Source of the DNA: Candidatus Electrothrix aestuarii
Lineage (GTDB): Bacteria; Desulfobacterota; Desulfobulbia; Desulfobulbales; Desulfobulbaceae
Direction of reading: 5' to 3'
DNA length: 64,000 nt
Assembly: GCA_032595685.2 (NCBI GenBank)
Contig: CP159373.1
Span: 2,731,501 to 2,795,500, forward strand
Part shown: one piece after another, positions 33,231-42,707 of the stretch
Layout of the letters: the number at the start of each line of letters is the position of its first letter
Numbering within the stretch: position 1 is the first letter of the stretch
Program-made: the position numbers and the translations under genes
The notes under the pieces: generated by a model
Told to the model about the DNA's origin: nothing
What the model saw: the letters and a program-made list of their open reading frames with translations, nothing else
Database searches by the model: none

Positions 33231-35609
33231 ATGGACGATCAATCACAAAATAAGAATACACCGCAAGATCCAACCTTGCTGCCTATACCGAAAGAACTGC
33301 CCATTCTTCCGCTGCATGGATTTGTTTTCTTTCCAGGTATGGGGTTTCCTCTCCAGATTGCCAGTGCCACCTCTAAACAATTGGTGGATGAGGCCCTGGA
33401 AGGAGATCGGATGGTTGGGCTGGTGCTTTGTCATAAACAACAGGTCGGCGATGATGATACCATTACCAGCGAGGACCTGCATCGTGTCGGGGCAGTGGGC
33501 TATGTTCACAAAGTATCCAAGACAGAAGAGGGATATTATCAAGTATTGGTGAGCGGTATTCATAAGCTCAGCGTTGATAGGTTCACCCAGGAAACGCCCT
33601 ATATTAGGGGGGAAATTAGCATCCTTCCTATGCAGGTCAAGGATCAGGATAGTCAGACCGATGCCCTGGTTCTCGGAATCCGTAATGAGTTCAAAAAACT
33701 CGGCGAGCTTATTAATCTGCCAGCGGAAATTATGGCAACTATGGATGCCATTACCGATCCTTTTCACGTCGGGTACTTGGTCACCTCGCAGTTGAATCTT
33801 CGGGTCAATAAAGAGCAGGAGATCCTTGAAATCGTCGAGGTTAACCTGATGTTGCATCGGGTGGCCCGTGAGTTGAATCGACGGGTAAGCACTGCTGAGA
33901 TGAGTAATAAGCTGCAGGAAGATATCAAAAAAGATATGGACAGCAAGCAGCGTGAGTTCTTCCTCAGACAGCAGATGCAGGCCATTCGTAAGGAGTTGGG
34001 CGAAGAGTCTGACGGTAAGGTAGAGCTTCAAGAGCTTCGAGAGCGTGCTGAGAAGGCTGGTCTGACTGAAGAAGCTATGGGCGCAGTGGAAAAAGAGCTG
34101 GTCCGTTTGGAACGAATTTCTCCCTCTTCCCCGGAATACTCTGTTTCCCGCAATTATATTGACTGGATTCTTGATCTTCCTTGGTCTGTTTCCACGGAAG
34201 ATACTCTGGATTTCAATAAGGCTGAAGCTGACTTGGAAGACGAGCATTACGGTCTTGAGAAAATCAAAAAGAGGATCCTGGAGTTCCTGGCTGTTCGTAA
34301 GCTGAAAAACGATATCCACGGCCCGATCCTCTGTTTGGCCGGTCCTCCAGGCGTTGGTAAGACCTCGCTGGGCCAGTCCATCGCCCGTACTATGGGGCGA
34401 AAGTTTTCCCGTATGGCCTTGGGCGGTATGCGGGATGAGGCCGAGATTCGCGGGCACCGTCGGACCTATATCGGGGCACTGCCCGGTCGTATTATCCAGA
34501 ATCTGAAAAAGGTGGGTGCCAATAATCCGGTTATCCTTTTGGACGAGATCGACAAACTGGGCAATGATTTTCGCGGCGATCCCGCTTCTGCCCTGCTGGA
34601 GGTTCTGGACCCTGAGCAGAACTCTACCTTTACCGATCATTATCTGGATATAGAGTTTGATCTGTCCAAGGTCATGTTTATCGCCACAGCCAATATGTTG
34701 GAGACCATTCCCGGCCCTCTGCGGGACAGGATGGAAGTCGTGCATTTGTCCAGCTATACCGAGAATGAAAAGTTGGCCATTGCTCGTAAATACCTGCTGA
34801 AAAAGCAGCTTAAGGAGCACGCGCTTACGGAAGAAAATCTGGAAATGGGAGATGACGCCTTGCTGGCCGTTATCCGCTCCTATACCAGAGAAGCGGGGGT
34901 GCGTAATCTGGAGCGTCAGTTGGCAGCTATCTGCCGTGGCGTTGCTGCGAATCTGGCCCGTGGCTGGACCGAGAAAACCGTGGTCACCGAGGATAATCTC
35001 TACGACTTCCTCGGAGTGGTCAATTTCACCTCGGAGATGAAGGCCCGCACTTGGGGGCCGGGACTTTCCACAGGCTTAGCCTGGACTCCGGTGGGTGGGC
35101 AGATCCTCTTTATTGAGAGCTCCAAGATGAAGGGAAGAGGGAATCTGGCCCTGACCGGTAAACTGGGCGATGTGATGAAGGAGTCGGCTTCTGCGGCCCT
35201 GACCTATATTCGCTCCAATGCCGAAGCTTTGGGCGTTGATGAGGATATTTTCTCCCAGATTGATATCCATGTTCACGTACCTGATGGAGCGACCCCTAAA
35301 GACGGTCCTTCTGCTGGTGTGGCAATGGTCAGTGCCCTGATTTCCGTGATTACCGGACGGGTTGTTCGTCAGGATGTAGCCATGACTGGTGAGATCACCC
35401 TGCGTGGTGATGTCCTGCCGGTTGGTGGTATCTCTGAAAAAGTTCTGGCTGCCTTACGGGCCGGAATTAAAGAGCTGGTTTTGCCGGTTCTTAATGAAAA
35501 GGATGTGCTGGAGATACCGGAAGAGATCCGCGAGGGTGTCATTTTCCATTATCCGCATACTATAGAAGAAGCTCTGGAATTTGTTCTGGAGAAAGAAACG
35601 GATAAGTAA
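33231..35609 (+). CDS. lon: ATP-dependent protease Lon
   Basis: A 792-residue Lon of usual length. It has an N-terminal substrate-binding domain beginning LPILPLHGFVFFPGM, AAA+ Walker A GPPGVGKT (~370-377) and Walker B VILLDEIDKLG. The C-terminal protease has the Ser-Lys dyad in DGPSAGVAM (Ser about 693) and GGISEKVLAA (Lys about 736). It degrades misfolded and regulatory proteins in the cytoplasm. In this context antitoxins would be expected substrates. A GGAG site precedes the ATG. The ftsY gene begins 2 nt after its stop. Confidence 0.97.
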   Translation: MDDQSQNKNTPQDPTLLPIPKELPILPLHGFVFFPGMGFPLQIASATSKQLVDEALEGDRMVGLVLCHKQQVGDDDTITSEDLHRVGAVGYVHKVSKTEEGYYQVLVSGIHKLSVDRFTQETPYIRGEISILPMQVKDQDSQTDALVLGIRNEFKKLGELINLPAEIMATMDAITDPFHVGYLVTSQLNLRVNKEQEILEIVEVNLMLHRVARELNRRVSTAEMSNKLQEDIKKDMDSKQREFFLRQQMQAIRKELGEESDGKVELQELRERAEKAGLTEEAMGAVEKELVRLERISPSSPEYSVSRNYIDWILDLPWSVSTEDTLDFNKAEADLEDEHYGLEKIKKRILEFLAVRKLKNDIHGPILCLAGPPGVGKTSLGQSIARTMGRKFSRMALGGMRDEAEIRGHRRTYIGALPGRIIQNLKKVGANNPVILLDEIDKLGNDFRGDPASALLEVLDPEQNSTFTDHYLDIEFDLSKVMFIATANMLETIPGPLRDRMEVVHLSSYTENEKLAIARKYLLKKQLKEHALTEENLEMGDDALLAVIRSYTREAGVRNLERQLAAICRGVAANLARGWTEKTVVTEDNLYDFLGVVNFTSEMKARTWGPGLSTGLAWTPVGGQILFIESSKMKGRGNLALTGKLGDVMKESASAALTYIRSNAEALGVDEDIFSQIDIHVHVPDGATPKDGPSAGVAMVSALISVITGRVVRQDVAMTGEITLRGDVLPVGGISEKVLAALRAGIKELVLPVLNEKDVLEIPEEIREGVIFHYPHTIEEALEFVLEKETDK

Positions 35610-35611
35610 GA

Positions 35612-36826
35612 ATGCTTGGTTGGTTTAAGAAGAAAATCTCGCGCAAGAAGGATGAGGCAGCGGTCGAAGAGAGCGCTGTCCAAGCCGATGCTATCGAGAA
35701 GCTTGAGGCGCCTGATGATGCCGCTTCCTCGTCTTCTGTAGGGCCGGAAAAAGAGCCGGATACGATCACCTCGGCTCCGGCTACCGAACTCGTTGCTCCG
35801 ATGCCGGAAAAAGCAGAGGAAACGGAGACACAGGAGGAAGAGCTTGGACAGAGTGATGCCGGGGAACAGGAGAAACCCCAGCGGCGCTCCATGTTTAAGC
35901 GTTTGCAGGCCCGTCTGGGAAAAAGTCGTAATCATTTTGTCCATCGTCTGGATAATCTCTTCCGAGGCCGGAAGAAAATTGACCAGGAGCTCTTTGATGA
36001 GCTGGAGGAAATCTTGATTACGGCTGATCTCGGGGTCGTTACAGCGATGGAATTGCTGGATGCAGCCAAAAACAGCGTGAAACGCCAGGAGCTCAGTGAT
36101 CCCCAGGCATTGAAAGAGGTGTTGCGCGATAAGATTCTTTCCTTTCTCCAGGAGTCTGACCAAGCAGCGGAACTGGTACTGCCGGAATCCGGCCCCTTTG
36201 TTATCATGGTGGTTGGTGTGAACGGGGTGGGGAAAACCACCTCAATCGGCAAGATTGCTTCTAAATTTGCCAAGGCAGGTCAATCGGTTCTGCTGGTGGC
36301 TGGCGATACCTTCCGGGCCGCAGCCATTGATCAGCTTAAGATCTGGGGGGAACGAATCGGGGTAGAGGTAATTGCCGGACCGCCCAAGTCTGATCCCTCC
36401 TCTGTGGTTTTTGACGGTGTAGCCAAGGGCGTGTCAAAGGGATACGACGTGGTCATCATCGACACAGCCGGTCGTCTGCATACCAGTATCAATCTTATGG
36501 AAGAGCTGAAAAAGATTAAGCGGGTCGTCGGTAAGAACCTGTCAGCAGCTCCTCATGAGGTCATGTTGGTGGTTGATGCCACCACAGGTCAGAATGCGAT
36601 TTCCCAGGCCAAGATGTTTAATGAGGCTGTGGGAATTACCGGGGTAACCCTGACCAAGCTGGATGGCACAGCCAAGGGCGGCATTGTCGCCAATATCTGC
36701 CATGAACTCAAAATACCGGTTCGTTTTATCGGCATCGGCGAGCAGGTGGATGACCTGCGGGATTTCGATCCTGAAGAATTTGTTGATGCCCTGTTCAGCG
36801 TAGGGGAGGGGAGTGAAGCTGTTTGA
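35612..36826 (+). CDS. ftsY: signal recognition particle receptor FtsY
   Basis: A 404-residue protein. An N-terminal membrane-targeting stretch ([15 protein letters not shown]) is followed by a ~90-residue acidic A domain. The NG GTPase domain has G1 GVNGVGKTT near residue 202, then [11 protein letters not shown], the G3 segment [15 protein letters not shown], and the G4 segment [10 protein letters not shown]. It docks ribosome-SRP complexes at the membrane. It starts immediately after lon and is probably co-transcribed with it. Confidence 0.96.
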   Translation: MLGWFKKKISRKKDEAAVEESAVQADAIEKLEAPDDAASSSSVGPEKEPDTITSAPATELVAPMPEKAEETETQEEELGQSDAGEQEKPQRRSMFKRLQARLGKSRNHFVHRLDNLFRGRKKIDQELFDELEEILITADLGVVTAMELLDAAKNSVKRQELSDPQALKEVLRDKILSFLQESDQAAELVLPESGPFVIMVVGVNGVGKTTSIGKIASKFAKAGQSVLLVAGDTFRAAAIDQLKIWGERIGVEVIAGPPKSDPSSVVFDGVAKGVSKGYDVVIIDTAGRLHTSINLMEELKKIKRVVGKNLSAAPHEVMLVVDATTGQNAISQAKMFNEAVGITGVTLTKLDGTAKGGIVANICHELKIPVRFIGIGEQVDDLRDFDPEEFVDALFSVGEGSEAV

Positions 36827-36842
36827 TCAGGTCCCCTGATCA
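36824..36842 (+). terminator. small hairpin overlapping the ftsY stop codon
   Basis: TGATCAGG and CCTGATCA form a perfect 8-bp stem with a 3-nt loop; the first three bases are the stop codon. It is followed by C-rich, not T-rich, sequence, so termination strength is doubtful. Confidence 0.35.
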
Positions 36843-36890
36843 TCCCCCCTTCCCCCCACCAAGTCCTACAACCTTTTTCTTTCCTTCCTC

Positions 36891-37760
36891 ATGCAACGCC
36901 AGTACAGCTATAACAGCAACCAGCCGGGCTGCGGCGGTTGTCTTCTGATTTTTGTCCTCCTCCTGCTGGCCACTGGTGGCTGGCAGGCTGTGGGGAACTT
37001 TGTTTCCATCCTTATCTATTCCGGTCTGTTCGGGGGGCTTGTTCTCTTTGCGGCCTTTTTCGGCTTTACCCGCTATATCCAGAGTCGGGCCGCAGCTTAT
37101 GCAAAGTCCCAGACCGAGAGCCATAACCGGTTCGTTTTTCTCCTGGTGAATATCCTGGTCAGCATTGCCAAGGCAGATGGTCATTTCACCAAGTCCGAGT
37201 TGCGGACCATGCTCAACTTTTTCCAGCACAACCTTCATTATAATCAGGACCAGATGTACTGGGTCAAGCAGCTGATTAAGGATGCCCGTGATGAAGATCA
37301 GGACCTTGATGCCCTGCTCACCGAGTTTCGCAACAGCTTTGCCTATGAGCCACGCCTGATTCTGTTAGAGCTGATCTACCAGATCGTGTTCACAAAAAAA
37401 CCGGTGAACGAAGGAGAACTGAACCTAGCCCGCAAGATTGGTCAATTCCTCGGGATTGCCGAGTATGAACGCCAGAGTATGGAGAGTAAATATCGATACG
37501 GGTACAGTTACCAACAACAGCGGAGGTCTGCTGGTGCCGGTCCGAGCAATGGCTATGCAGAGCAGCAGTATTATGCCGTTCTCGGAGTAGAGCAGGGGGC
37601 GGATTTTGCGACCATCAAGAAGGCCTACCGTAAGCTCTCTATGCAGTATCACCCTGATAAGGTGGCTCATTTAGGTGATGAGTTTAAGGGGGTTGCTGAG
37701 GAGAAGATGAAGGAGATTAATGCGGCCTATGATCATTTTCGGAAGAAGTTTGGGGAGTAG
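36891..37760 (+). CDS. DjlA-like membrane protein with TerB and DnaJ domains
   Basis: A 289-residue protein. A Gly/Cys-rich start is followed by two hydrophobic segments (about 19-35 and 40-63), then a TerB-like helical domain (~75-200, [20 protein letters not shown]). The C-terminal J-domain has the essential HPD in [11 protein letters not shown] and the helix [22 protein letters not shown]. The order matches DjlA co-chaperones, which stimulate DnaK at the membrane. The Shine-Dalgarno site is not obvious. DjlA normally has one N-terminal helix; two segments here suggest a hairpin anchor. Confidence 0.85.
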   Translation: MQRQYSYNSNQPGCGGCLLIFVLLLLATGGWQAVGNFVSILIYSGLFGGLVLFAAFFGFTRYIQSRAAAYAKSQTESHNRFVFLLVNILVSIAKADGHFTKSELRTMLNFFQHNLHYNQDQMYWVKQLIKDARDEDQDLDALLTEFRNSFAYEPRLILLELIYQIVFTKKPVNEGELNLARKIGQFLGIAEYERQSMESKYRYGYSYQQQRRSAGAGPSNGYAEQQYYAVLGVEQGADFATIKKAYRKLSMQYHPDKVAHLGDEFKGVAEEKMKEINAAYDHFRKKFGE

Positions 37761-37823
37761 TTAGGTGGCGCATGCGAGAAGTCTATCCCGGCTTTTTCGA
37801 GGTATATTTTTTTGATAAAAAGG

Positions 37824-37991
37824 TCCATTGATTGGATTAAAAAGTCCAATCGTTGGACTTAAAAGTCCACCGGGTGGATCTTTTTATCCAAAGTTTGGAT
37901 AAGCTTATCTAAAGATTTGATCTGGAGATTGAAGTTTTTGGTCTTTTTGTTGAGTGGTTTTATTAAGGTATCCAAGAAATGGATCGGCCTG
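37824..37991. repeat. array of eight 21-nt units with TCCA/TGGA dyads
   Basis: Units start at 37824, 37845, 37866, 37887, 37908, 37929, 37950 and 37971, exactly every 21 nt. Units 1-4 and 8 have TCCA, 5 variable nt, TGGA, then 8 nt (CTTAAAAG, TCTTTTTA, TAAGCTTA). Units 5-7 are decayed but keep the register. The layout (4-5-4-8) is identical to the array at 6014-6202, though the arm sequence is different. It ends 13 nt before the start codon of the gene at 38005. Confidence 0.85.
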
Positions 37992-38004
37992 TTATGGAGT
38001 TATT

Positions 38005-38448
38005 ATGGATATTGGGGCAATTACATCTGCGCTATCTGGGATTAAGCAAGCAACAGATATCGCAAAGATAATTAAAGATAGTAGCTCGTCTCTGGAAGAA
38101 GCTGAAATAAAATTGAAACTGGCTGACCTTATCAGCGCATTAGCTGATGCTAAGGTTGAAATTGCGAATATTAAGGAGGCTGTCACTGAGAAGGATGAGG
38201 AGATTACGAGACTGAAGGGGGTGATAGAAACCTCTGATAAATTGGTTTGGGAATCTCCTTACTATTTTTTGATTAATGAAGAAGAGGTTAAAGATGGTCC
38301 ATATTGTCAAAAATGTTATGATTCACAAAGAAAATTTATTAGACTTCAATCTGGAGGGGAAAAGGGAACATGGAAGTGCCATGAGTGTAAAAATTTTTTT
38401 GTAGATAATGATTATATTTCATCGTCTCATGATACCGGTATCTGGTAG
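38005..38448 (+). CDS. coiled-coil protein with C-terminal zinc ribbon
   Basis: A 147-residue protein from ATG 38005 with GGAG 6 nt upstream. Residues ~25-75 form a coiled coil (EIKLKLADLISALADAKVEI and EKDEEITRLKGVI). Residues ~98-130 hold a zinc ribbon with CQKC and CHEC pairs. The pattern occurs in small phage- or island-borne hypotheticals, but I do not recognise a named family. It sits directly behind the TCCA/TGGA array, which covers its upstream region and may control it. The DNA is AT-richer than the djlA-like gene before it. Confidence 0.7.
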   Translation: MDIGAITSALSGIKQATDIAKIIKDSSSSLEEAEIKLKLADLISALADAKVEIANIKEAVTEKDEEITRLKGVIETSDKLVWESPYYFLINEEEVKDGPYCQKCYDSQRKFIRLQSGGEKGTWKCHECKNFFVDNDYISSSHDTGIW

Positions 38449-38546
38449 TATCATAATAAGCTGATTTTTATTCTTATCTGTTTTTTGATTTGATATATAA
38501 TATAATTTTAATATCATGAAAAATTCAAATAAAATAAACGGAAAAA

Positions 38547-38990
38547 ATGACCAAGAGAACACAGCGAAAATCCACCTTAAAGGACATGAAAAGGCGTCAT
38601 TACTTCTTTCTCAATCCCTATGAGGATTGCGCCTTTACCAAGAGCCCGCAATGCAACGCCAAGACAAAAGTAAGAAAATTCCCCCTTGTTATCCATATTG
38701 AACCACAGCAACTATTCCTGCTGAACAAGCAGTGTAAATATTGCGTAAACTGTGATTTGATCATTACCAAGCAATCTGAAGTCGAACAATTGATGGAAGA
38801 AGCTTTTCATCAAAGAAACCCTGGAATTGTGGGTAATGATTATCTGGTCATGGGAACGCTGGATAAAAAAGATTGGAGAAAGAGCAATAAGGAGGACGTC
38901 GATTCTTCTGAGGCCTTCAAATGGATGTATGTTTTCAAAGATCATTTGAACTTTGAGGTCGCTCCTGCTGGATGGTATTCTGATCAATAG
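38547..38990 (+). CDS. conserved hypothetical protein with two Cys pairs
   Basis: A 147-residue protein. A basic start (MTKRTQRKSTLKDMKRRHYFFLNPYEDCAFTKSPQC) is followed by KTKVRKFPLVIHIEP and CKYCVNCDLII, then NDYLVMGTLDKKDW. Cysteines at about 28, 36, 63, 66 and 69 could bind zinc, though the first pair is spaced unusually. It looks like a conserved hypothetical found in several phyla; its function is not known to me. The upstream 95 nt are very AT-rich. The Shine-Dalgarno match is weak (ACGGAAAA). Confidence 0.65.
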   Translation: MTKRTQRKSTLKDMKRRHYFFLNPYEDCAFTKSPQCNAKTKVRKFPLVIHIEPQQLFLLNKQCKYCVNCDLIITKQSEVEQLMEEAFHQRNPGIVGNDYLVMGTLDKKDWRKSNKEDVDSSEAFKWMYVFKDHLNFEVAPAGWYSDQ

Positions 38991-39061
38991 TGAGGCAGAT
39001 TTTTCCCTGGAGAAGTGTTGGAAAAAGGGGATGTTTTCTTCAGACAGGTTAGGTTGATTTC

Positions 39062-40138
39062 ATGGAGATAAAATCAAAAGCCGAGGCCCAGCGCCGGGCT
39101 GATCAAATCGGACATTTTCAGGCTGAAGTAGCTCTCCTTGAACAGGAAAATATTTTCTCCCTTCAGGACAGCCAACGCTCCGCCATTGCCGATTACCACC
39201 AGGATCTCCTGACCCAACTGGCATCTGCCTTTGATATTGATGTCAACCGCCGGGAAAAGCAGCTCAGTCTGGGGATGAAGATCGCCTCCTTCCTGGGTGC
39301 GCTCGGGCTTGCAGCCAGTGTCTTTTTCCTCTTCTATCAATTCTGGGGTAGATTCACGACTACCATTCAGGTCGTGATCCTTATCACAGCCCCCTTGCTT
39401 GCTCTGGCCGCCACGCAATACGCCTCGCATAGGGAAAAGACCGGCTATTTCTCCAAACTCCTCGGTCTGGTCAGCTTTGCCTGTTTGGTCCTCAACCTTT
39501 CCATGTTCGGCCAGATCTTCAATATTACCCCCACGCCTAATGCCTTTCTGGTCTGGGCGCTCTTTGCCTTTCTTCTTGCCTATGCCGCTGATGCACGTCT
39601 GCTCCTGGCAGCAGGCATCATCTGTCTTGCCTCCTTTCTCTCTGCCAAGACTGGTACCTGGAGCGGCTGCTATTGGATTTCCTTTGGTGAACGACCGGAA
39701 AATTTTTTTCCAGCAGCCTGTGTCCTCTTCCTGCTCTCCTTTATCCCTCATCATAAGTTCTCCGGTTTCACGGTGATCTACCGTGTCTTTGCCTTGCTCC
39801 TCTTTTTTATCCCGGTCCTTATCCTTTCGAACTGGGGAGCGATCAGTTATCTGGAGCTTGACGCAGATTCAATTGAAGTTATCTATCAGGTTGTCGGCTT
39901 TGTCTTTAGTGCAGCAGCTATCTGGCTGGGGATACGGCGTAGCTGGCCCGAGGTCGTTAATACCGGCAACACCTTTTTTACCATCTTTCTCTATACAAAA
40001 TTTTATGACTGGTGGTGGGACTGGCTGCCCAAGTATCTTTTCTTTCTGATTATCGGCCTGACAGCCATTGTGATCCTGTTGGTTTTTAAACGGCTCCGAA
40101 GGTCGTATAACAACAACACACAGGAGGCAGCAGCATGA
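39062..40138 (+). CDS. DUF2157-like multi-spanning membrane protein
   Basis: A 358-residue protein. The soluble N-terminal ~70 residues are helical (AEAQRRADQIGHFQAEVALLEQENIFSL), with about nine or ten predicted membrane helices after that. This is the layout of DUF2157 proteins. It overlaps the next gene by 4 nt (ATGA), and the pair DUF2157 + DUF4824 is a recurring arrangement. Function is unknown; the tight pairing suggests a membrane complex with the periplasmic partner. Confidence 0.75.
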   Translation: MEIKSKAEAQRRADQIGHFQAEVALLEQENIFSLQDSQRSAIADYHQDLLTQLASAFDIDVNRREKQLSLGMKIASFLGALGLAASVFFLFYQFWGRFTTTIQVVILITAPLLALAATQYASHREKTGYFSKLLGLVSFACLVLNLSMFGQIFNITPTPNAFLVWALFAFLLAYAADARLLLAAGIICLASFLSAKTGTWSGCYWISFGERPENFFPAACVLFLLSFIPHHKFSGFTVIYRVFALLLFFIPVLILSNWGAISYLELDADSIEVIYQVVGFVFSAAAIWLGIRRSWPEVVNTGNTFFTIFLYTKFYDWWWDWLPKYLFFLIIGLTAIVILLVFKRLRRSYNNNTQEAAA

Positions 40139-41016
40139 ACCGACGTTTTTTATCCCGTGCCTTGTTTGCCCTCGGTTTTATCCTTGTCATAGGCGTTAAT
40201 ATTGCGGTGCTCTCTGGAGTTGCCGTGAACAGATCCGGAACCCCGGAGGCAGAGATATTCCTGACTGAAAGAGAACTGCCGCTCTCATGGCAATGGGTCA
40301 AAGAGAACAGCGGAGTCGCTTTGCAACTTACCTGGCGAATCATAAGCCAGGATAAAGAGTCTACCCATTACAATCGTTGGGGAACGCCTGCCTGGTTTAA
40401 TGCTGATAAATTAGAGGAGTTGGGTTTCAAGATAGACAGTTATCTGCGATCAGAAGAACAAAAGTTCGGTTCCAGGCGATTTGTTGCCAAACAAGTCTTT
40501 CTTGTCCTGGAAAATGATGGGGAACTCTATCAGGAAGCTGTCAGGAGAGCAGAACTTTTTTTGGAAAAGAAGCAGGAGGCAGTCCGGCTCAACAGTGGAG
40601 ACGAAAAATTGCGCGATGAGCTTGAACGGGCGGAACAACAGTTGCAACGTGAGCGCATGAGTGCGTCCCGTCTCTTTGTCCTTGATGCAGGGCTGGATTC
40701 CAAAGAATTACGTGAGAAATATCAGGACAAAACCAGGTATATCATTACAAAGGGAGTGGTTCAGCCAGGGTATATGTATACAAAGGAAAGGGAAGAAATC
40801 TTTGGGTTGATCAAAGAAATCAGCAAGGAACGTATCCATGTCCCTCTTGAATTTCGGAAGACACTTGAGACCGCTCTTGCCCGGAATAAAGTAACGAGCA
40901 GTGATGAGAGACCACCCCGTTATCAGGTTAAGCTGGCCTATGGCCGTCGTCTTGAACCGTGGATTGTTTCTGTTCAGAAGCTGAGTGAGAGTTCACAAGG
41001 CGGCCTTCATGAATAA
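40135..41016 (+). CDS. DUF4824-like membrane-anchored protein
   Basis: A 293-residue protein with one N-terminal membrane helix (LFALGFILVIGVNIAVLSGVAV) followed by a soluble, presumably periplasmic region. WGTPAWFNADKLEELGF and AKQVFLVLENDG are features of DUF4824. A helical insert (EAVRRAELFLEKKQEAVRL) is present. It starts inside the stop codon of the DUF2157 gene. No catalytic motif is seen. Confidence 0.72.
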   Translation: MNRRFLSRALFALGFILVIGVNIAVLSGVAVNRSGTPEAEIFLTERELPLSWQWVKENSGVALQLTWRIISQDKESTHYNRWGTPAWFNADKLEELGFKIDSYLRSEEQKFGSRRFVAKQVFLVLENDGELYQEAVRRAELFLEKKQEAVRLNSGDEKLRDELERAEQQLQRERMSASRLFVLDAGLDSKELREKYQDKTRYIITKGVVQPGYMYTKEREEIFGLIKEISKERIHVPLEFRKTLETALARNKVTSSDERPPRYQVKLAYGRRLEPWIVSVQKLSESSQGGLHE

Positions 41017-41507
41017 GGTGACAACGTAAGAAAAAATTCTCCATATTATTCATGTCCAATCACAGCTGATGTGATGGAGGGAGCCATGATTATCTTTCTG
41101 CATCGCACCAGTCGAAATCCATTGCTTGACCACCACGTTCCACTCCCACAAACATCCTATCTTTCACCTAACCGAAACCAACCTGAATCGCATAAATAAT
41201 AGACTTGTTCATTTTTGAAAACCTGGTAAAGTTAGCTTTAAAATGACCGGAAAATCGGACCTTGAGTAAAATAAGGAGCCTTGCCGAAAAGGTGAGCAAG
41301 GGGATGAAAAGATGGACCGCTGCCTGCCTAACGATTCGTCAGCCACCAAGATGATTTCGACGATGATACGGTCGCTATCATCATCGTACTGTAGCATTTT
41401 AAATTTCCTTGGCTAAGGAACAGTTTTCCTGGTTTCAAAACCTAGTTTCAGAATGTAGCAGGTATCGAGTATTGCCAGTAGAGGGCAAGGACTGCTGATG
41501 TTTTTCT
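41017..41507. other. 490-bp region without a recognisable gene
   Basis: Only short frames occur here: a 37-codon frame from ATG 41087 and a 62-codon minus-strand frame from 41397, the latter starting MLQYDDDSDRIIVEI. Neither has a convincing ribosome-binding site or family match. The minus-strand start looks coding and could be the remnant of a lost gene. A small inverted repeat, CCTTGC...GCAAGG, lies near 41279-41302. Confidence 0.4.
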
Positions 41508-42707
41508 GTGAACTTCTTCCATACAATTCCGCGTAAATCTATCGGTGTAATAGTGTATCGTCGTAATGCAGTTTTTGTTGTTACAGAGGAACATTCCTGT
41601 ACCATGTATCGGGTAGGGGATGAGTTTATTATACGTGATTCAACGATTTCAGCCGGTGGAAACAAGGAGCTCTGCGTGTGGCTGGTGCAGGAATTGCTGA
41701 CGGCAATGGGTGACAGTAACCTCCTGAAACGTCGCCTCACCCAGCCGGGGGCAAGGCAGATTAAATTCGAGTGCGGCGGATGTACAGGGTTGATCCGATT
41801 TGAGCATAAAAAGGAGACCCCTTATTCAACCTTACAGATGAAGCTCCTTGAGGACTCGAAGAAACGGGCAAAAAATCAGCTGATAGGGAAGTTTTTTTCT
41901 CTGCTCAGGGGGATGGAACTCTTTGAACCCCTTGATGACTATGATTTGCAGGATTTGGCCCTCCTGATGCATCTGGAAGAATATCCAGGGAATAAGATAC
42001 TTGTTGAGTCCGGCACAATGGGGAGTCATTTTTATGTTGTCTTAGCCGGAGAGGTGACTGTGCTGCGGGAAGACAACGGGGTCATTGCTGAACTGGGACC
42101 AGGAGATATTTTCGGCGAGATGAGTCTTCTTTCTGGAGAACTCACCTATTCTTCGGTGTATTCAAAGACTCCCGTGGAATTGGCTTCTTTAAAGGCTATA
42201 GACTTTAAGAGAATACTCTCTATTTATCCTGTATTGCAGGTGTTTTTTTACAGAATTCTTGTTGACCGTGTGCAGAAGAATACCCTTCGGGCAGGAAATA
42301 TTACTTCCGGCATGACAGGAGAACTTTCTGAGATCAACACTGTGGAACTTTTTCAGTTGATCAACTCCGGTGGCAAGACCGGGAAGGTCCGTTTTGCTTT
42401 TGATGGATGCAAAGCCCTTGTCCTGTTCAATGCTGGAGAAATCGTGTATTGCAAATGCGGTGATTTACAAGGGAAAGATGCCGTGTTCTTTGTTTTGACC
42501 AAGCAGGATGGTCGCTTCGCCTATAGTAGCGGCCTTTCTGAGCGGGAAAGCCAGTTGCCTGTGCTTGGTGGTTTTATGGGCCTGATCATGGAGGGACTGC
42601 GCCGGATAGATGAAAAGGAAGCCATAGAAGAAGAACAGAAGGTCTGTGCGCTAGGGGGAGGAACAGAGTGTTCAGGAGATAAGGGGGTCAGAGCACCACT
42701 AAGGTGA
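41508..42707 (+). CDS. cyclic nucleotide-binding protein with DUF4388 (PATAN) domain
   Basis: A 399-residue protein. Residues ~10-115 are an uncharacterised N-terminal domain with a CGGC motif. Residues ~140-260 form a cNMP-binding fold with the phosphate-binding-cassette-like stretch DIFGEMSLLSGE. Residues ~270-370 match DUF4388/PATAN (GELSEINTVELFQLINSGGKTGKVRF). PATAN domains are found in signalling proteins. The cassette lacks the classic RAA, having LSGELTYSSV, so nucleotide binding is uncertain. The GTG at 41508 is the only start before the conserved part, and its ribosome-binding site is weak. Its end overlaps the smr gene by 20 bp, convergently. Confidence 0.78.
   Translation: MNFFHTIPRKSIGVIVYRRNAVFVVTEEHSCTMYRVGDEFIIRDSTISAGGNKELCVWLVQELLTAMGDSNLLKRRLTQPGARQIKFECGGCTGLIRFEHKKETPYSTLQMKLLEDSKKRAKNQLIGKFFSLLRGMELFEPLDDYDLQDLALLMHLEEYPGNKILVESGTMGSHFYVVLAGEVTVLREDNGVIAELGPGDIFGEMSLLSGELTYSSVYSKTPVELASLKAIDFKRILSIYPVLQVFFYRILVDRVQKNTLRAGNITSGMTGELSEINTVELFQLINSGGKTGKVRFAFDGCKALVLFNAGEIVYCKCGDLQGKDAVFFVLTKQDGRFAYSSGLSERESQLPVLGGFMGLIMEGLRRIDEKEAIEEEQKVCALGGGTECSGDKGVRAPLR

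Noticed and set aside
33243-34820. A 525-codon minus-strand frame opposite lon
   Set aside because: It is a shadow of the lon coding strand. Lon has all its family motifs and there is no sign of a minus-strand start signal.
41209-41397. Minus-strand 62-codon frame in the empty 41-kb region
   Set aside because: The start looks coding (YDDDSDRIIVEI), but there is no ribosome-binding site and the second half is low quality. I mention it only as a possible remnant.
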